DNA from: Bradyrhizobium sp. CB1015
GTDB lineage: Bacteria > Pseudomonadota > Alphaproteobacteria > Rhizobiales > Xanthobacteraceae
DNA length: 64,000 nucleotides
NCBI RefSeq assembly: GCF_025200925.1
Contig: NZ_CP104174.1
Coordinates: forward strand, 5,642,001-5,706,000
Direction: 5' to 3'
Under the pieces are notes generated by a model. The model saw nothing but the letters and a program-made list of their open reading frames with translations, made no database searches and had not been told where the DNA came from. The position numbers were made by a program, and so were the translations under genes. Of this stretch, positions 63,755 through 64,000 are shown piece by piece; position 1 is the first letter of the stretch; each line of letters starts with the position of its first letter.

Positions 63755-64000
63755 ATGCAAGATAAATCCACCCCTGAAGAGTATGACGTCGTGATCGTCG
63801 GCCGCGGGCCGGTGGGCGCCACGCTTGCCAACCTGCTCGGCCTGTGCGGCGTGCGGACGCTGGTGCTGGAGCGCGAGGCACGGACCTATCATTTGCCGCG
63901 GGCTGTGCATTTCGACGATGAATGCATGCGCGTGTTCCAGACCATCGGGCTTGCCGAGGCGATCCTGCCCCATGTCCTTCTCAGTCCCGGCATGCTCTTT
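63755..64000 (+). CDS. FAD-dependent aromatic monooxygenase (MhpA-like), cut by the window end
   Basis: The first 82 codons of a flavoprotein hydroxylase. VVIVGRGPVGATLANLLG is the FAD-binding GxGxxG loop, and LVLEREARTYHLPRAVHFDD continues the Rossmann core, as in 3-(3-hydroxyphenyl)propionate hydroxylase. The family is about 500-590 aa. Paired palindromes lie 50-100 bp upstream. The frame is open to the last base. Confidence 0.85.
   Translation, partial: MQDKSTPEEYDVVIVGRGPVGATLANLLGLCGVRTLVLEREARTYHLPRAVHFDDECMRVFQTIGLAEAILPHVLLSPGMLF

Overview
The window looks like a chromosome segment of a GC-rich alphaproteobacterium, most probably Bradyrhizobium or a close relative. This is inferred, not proven. 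The reasons are gene-family content (PssD/PssE-type glucuronosyltransferase halves, HvrA-like H-NS proteins, a 288-aa PEP-mutase-fold oxaloacetate decarboxylase, FliN beside lipB), GC-rich codon use, and short palindromic intergenic repeats of Bradyrhizobium/Rhizobiales style.

Bases 1 to about 34,530 form an accessory surface-polysaccharide and secretion region. At its left end are a truncated sugar aminotransferase and an NAD-dependent epimerase on the plus strand. A long minus-strand block follows: three GT2 glycosyltransferases, a second DegT aminotransferase, a hexapeptide acetyltransferase, a Wzx flippase, a Gfo/Idh sugar dehydrogenase and the split PssD/PssE transferase. The dehydrogenase, aminotransferase and acetyltransferase together match the UDP-GlcNAc3NAcA branch (WbpB/WbpE/WbpD type). 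Next comes a type I secretion operon (11.3-20.9 kb) with an 1881-aa modular protein as likely cargo. Plus-strand genes then encode a Wzc-like tyrosine kinase, a Wzy-like membrane protein and a polyprenyl-phosphate sugar-1-phosphate transferase. So lipid priming, sugar synthesis, glycosyl transfer, flipping, polymerisation and chain-length control are all represented. Two H-NS-like genes follow. After them is a three-gene minus-strand cassette: an 81-aa orphan protein, a PqqD-HprK fusion kinase and a nucleotidyltransferase. It resembles RiPP/lasso-peptide tailoring modules and is the best candidate here for an undescribed system. Intergenic regions in this half are strikingly AT-rich. A tRNA-Leu(GAG) gene lies at its right edge.

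Bases 34.6-64 kb look like chromosomal backbone. They hold fliN-like, lipB, then a 36-39 kb stretch with several single-base frameshifts (DnaB-like ATPase, tautomerase, GbsR-like regulator). Two hybrid PAS histidine kinases follow, with an IS110-family element that has split a REP-like repeat. After that come acylphosphatase, oxaloacetate decarboxylase, an acyl-CoA carboxylase alpha subunit, a zinc metallopeptidase and an ArsB-like transporter. A sugar-acid catabolic locus comes next (GntR regulator, MFS transporter, enolase-superfamily dehydratase, IdnO-like and IdnD-like dehydrogenases). A NarX/NarL-type two-component pair is followed by an aromatic-degradation locus (extradiol dioxygenase, IclR/MhpR-type regulator, P450, periplasmic binding protein, and a flavin monooxygenase cut by the window end).

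Regulation can be read directly at three places: a perfect inverted repeat in the tautomerase/lysR gap, paired palindromes between gntR and the dehydratase gene, and paired 17-bp inverted repeats upstream of the flavin monooxygenase.
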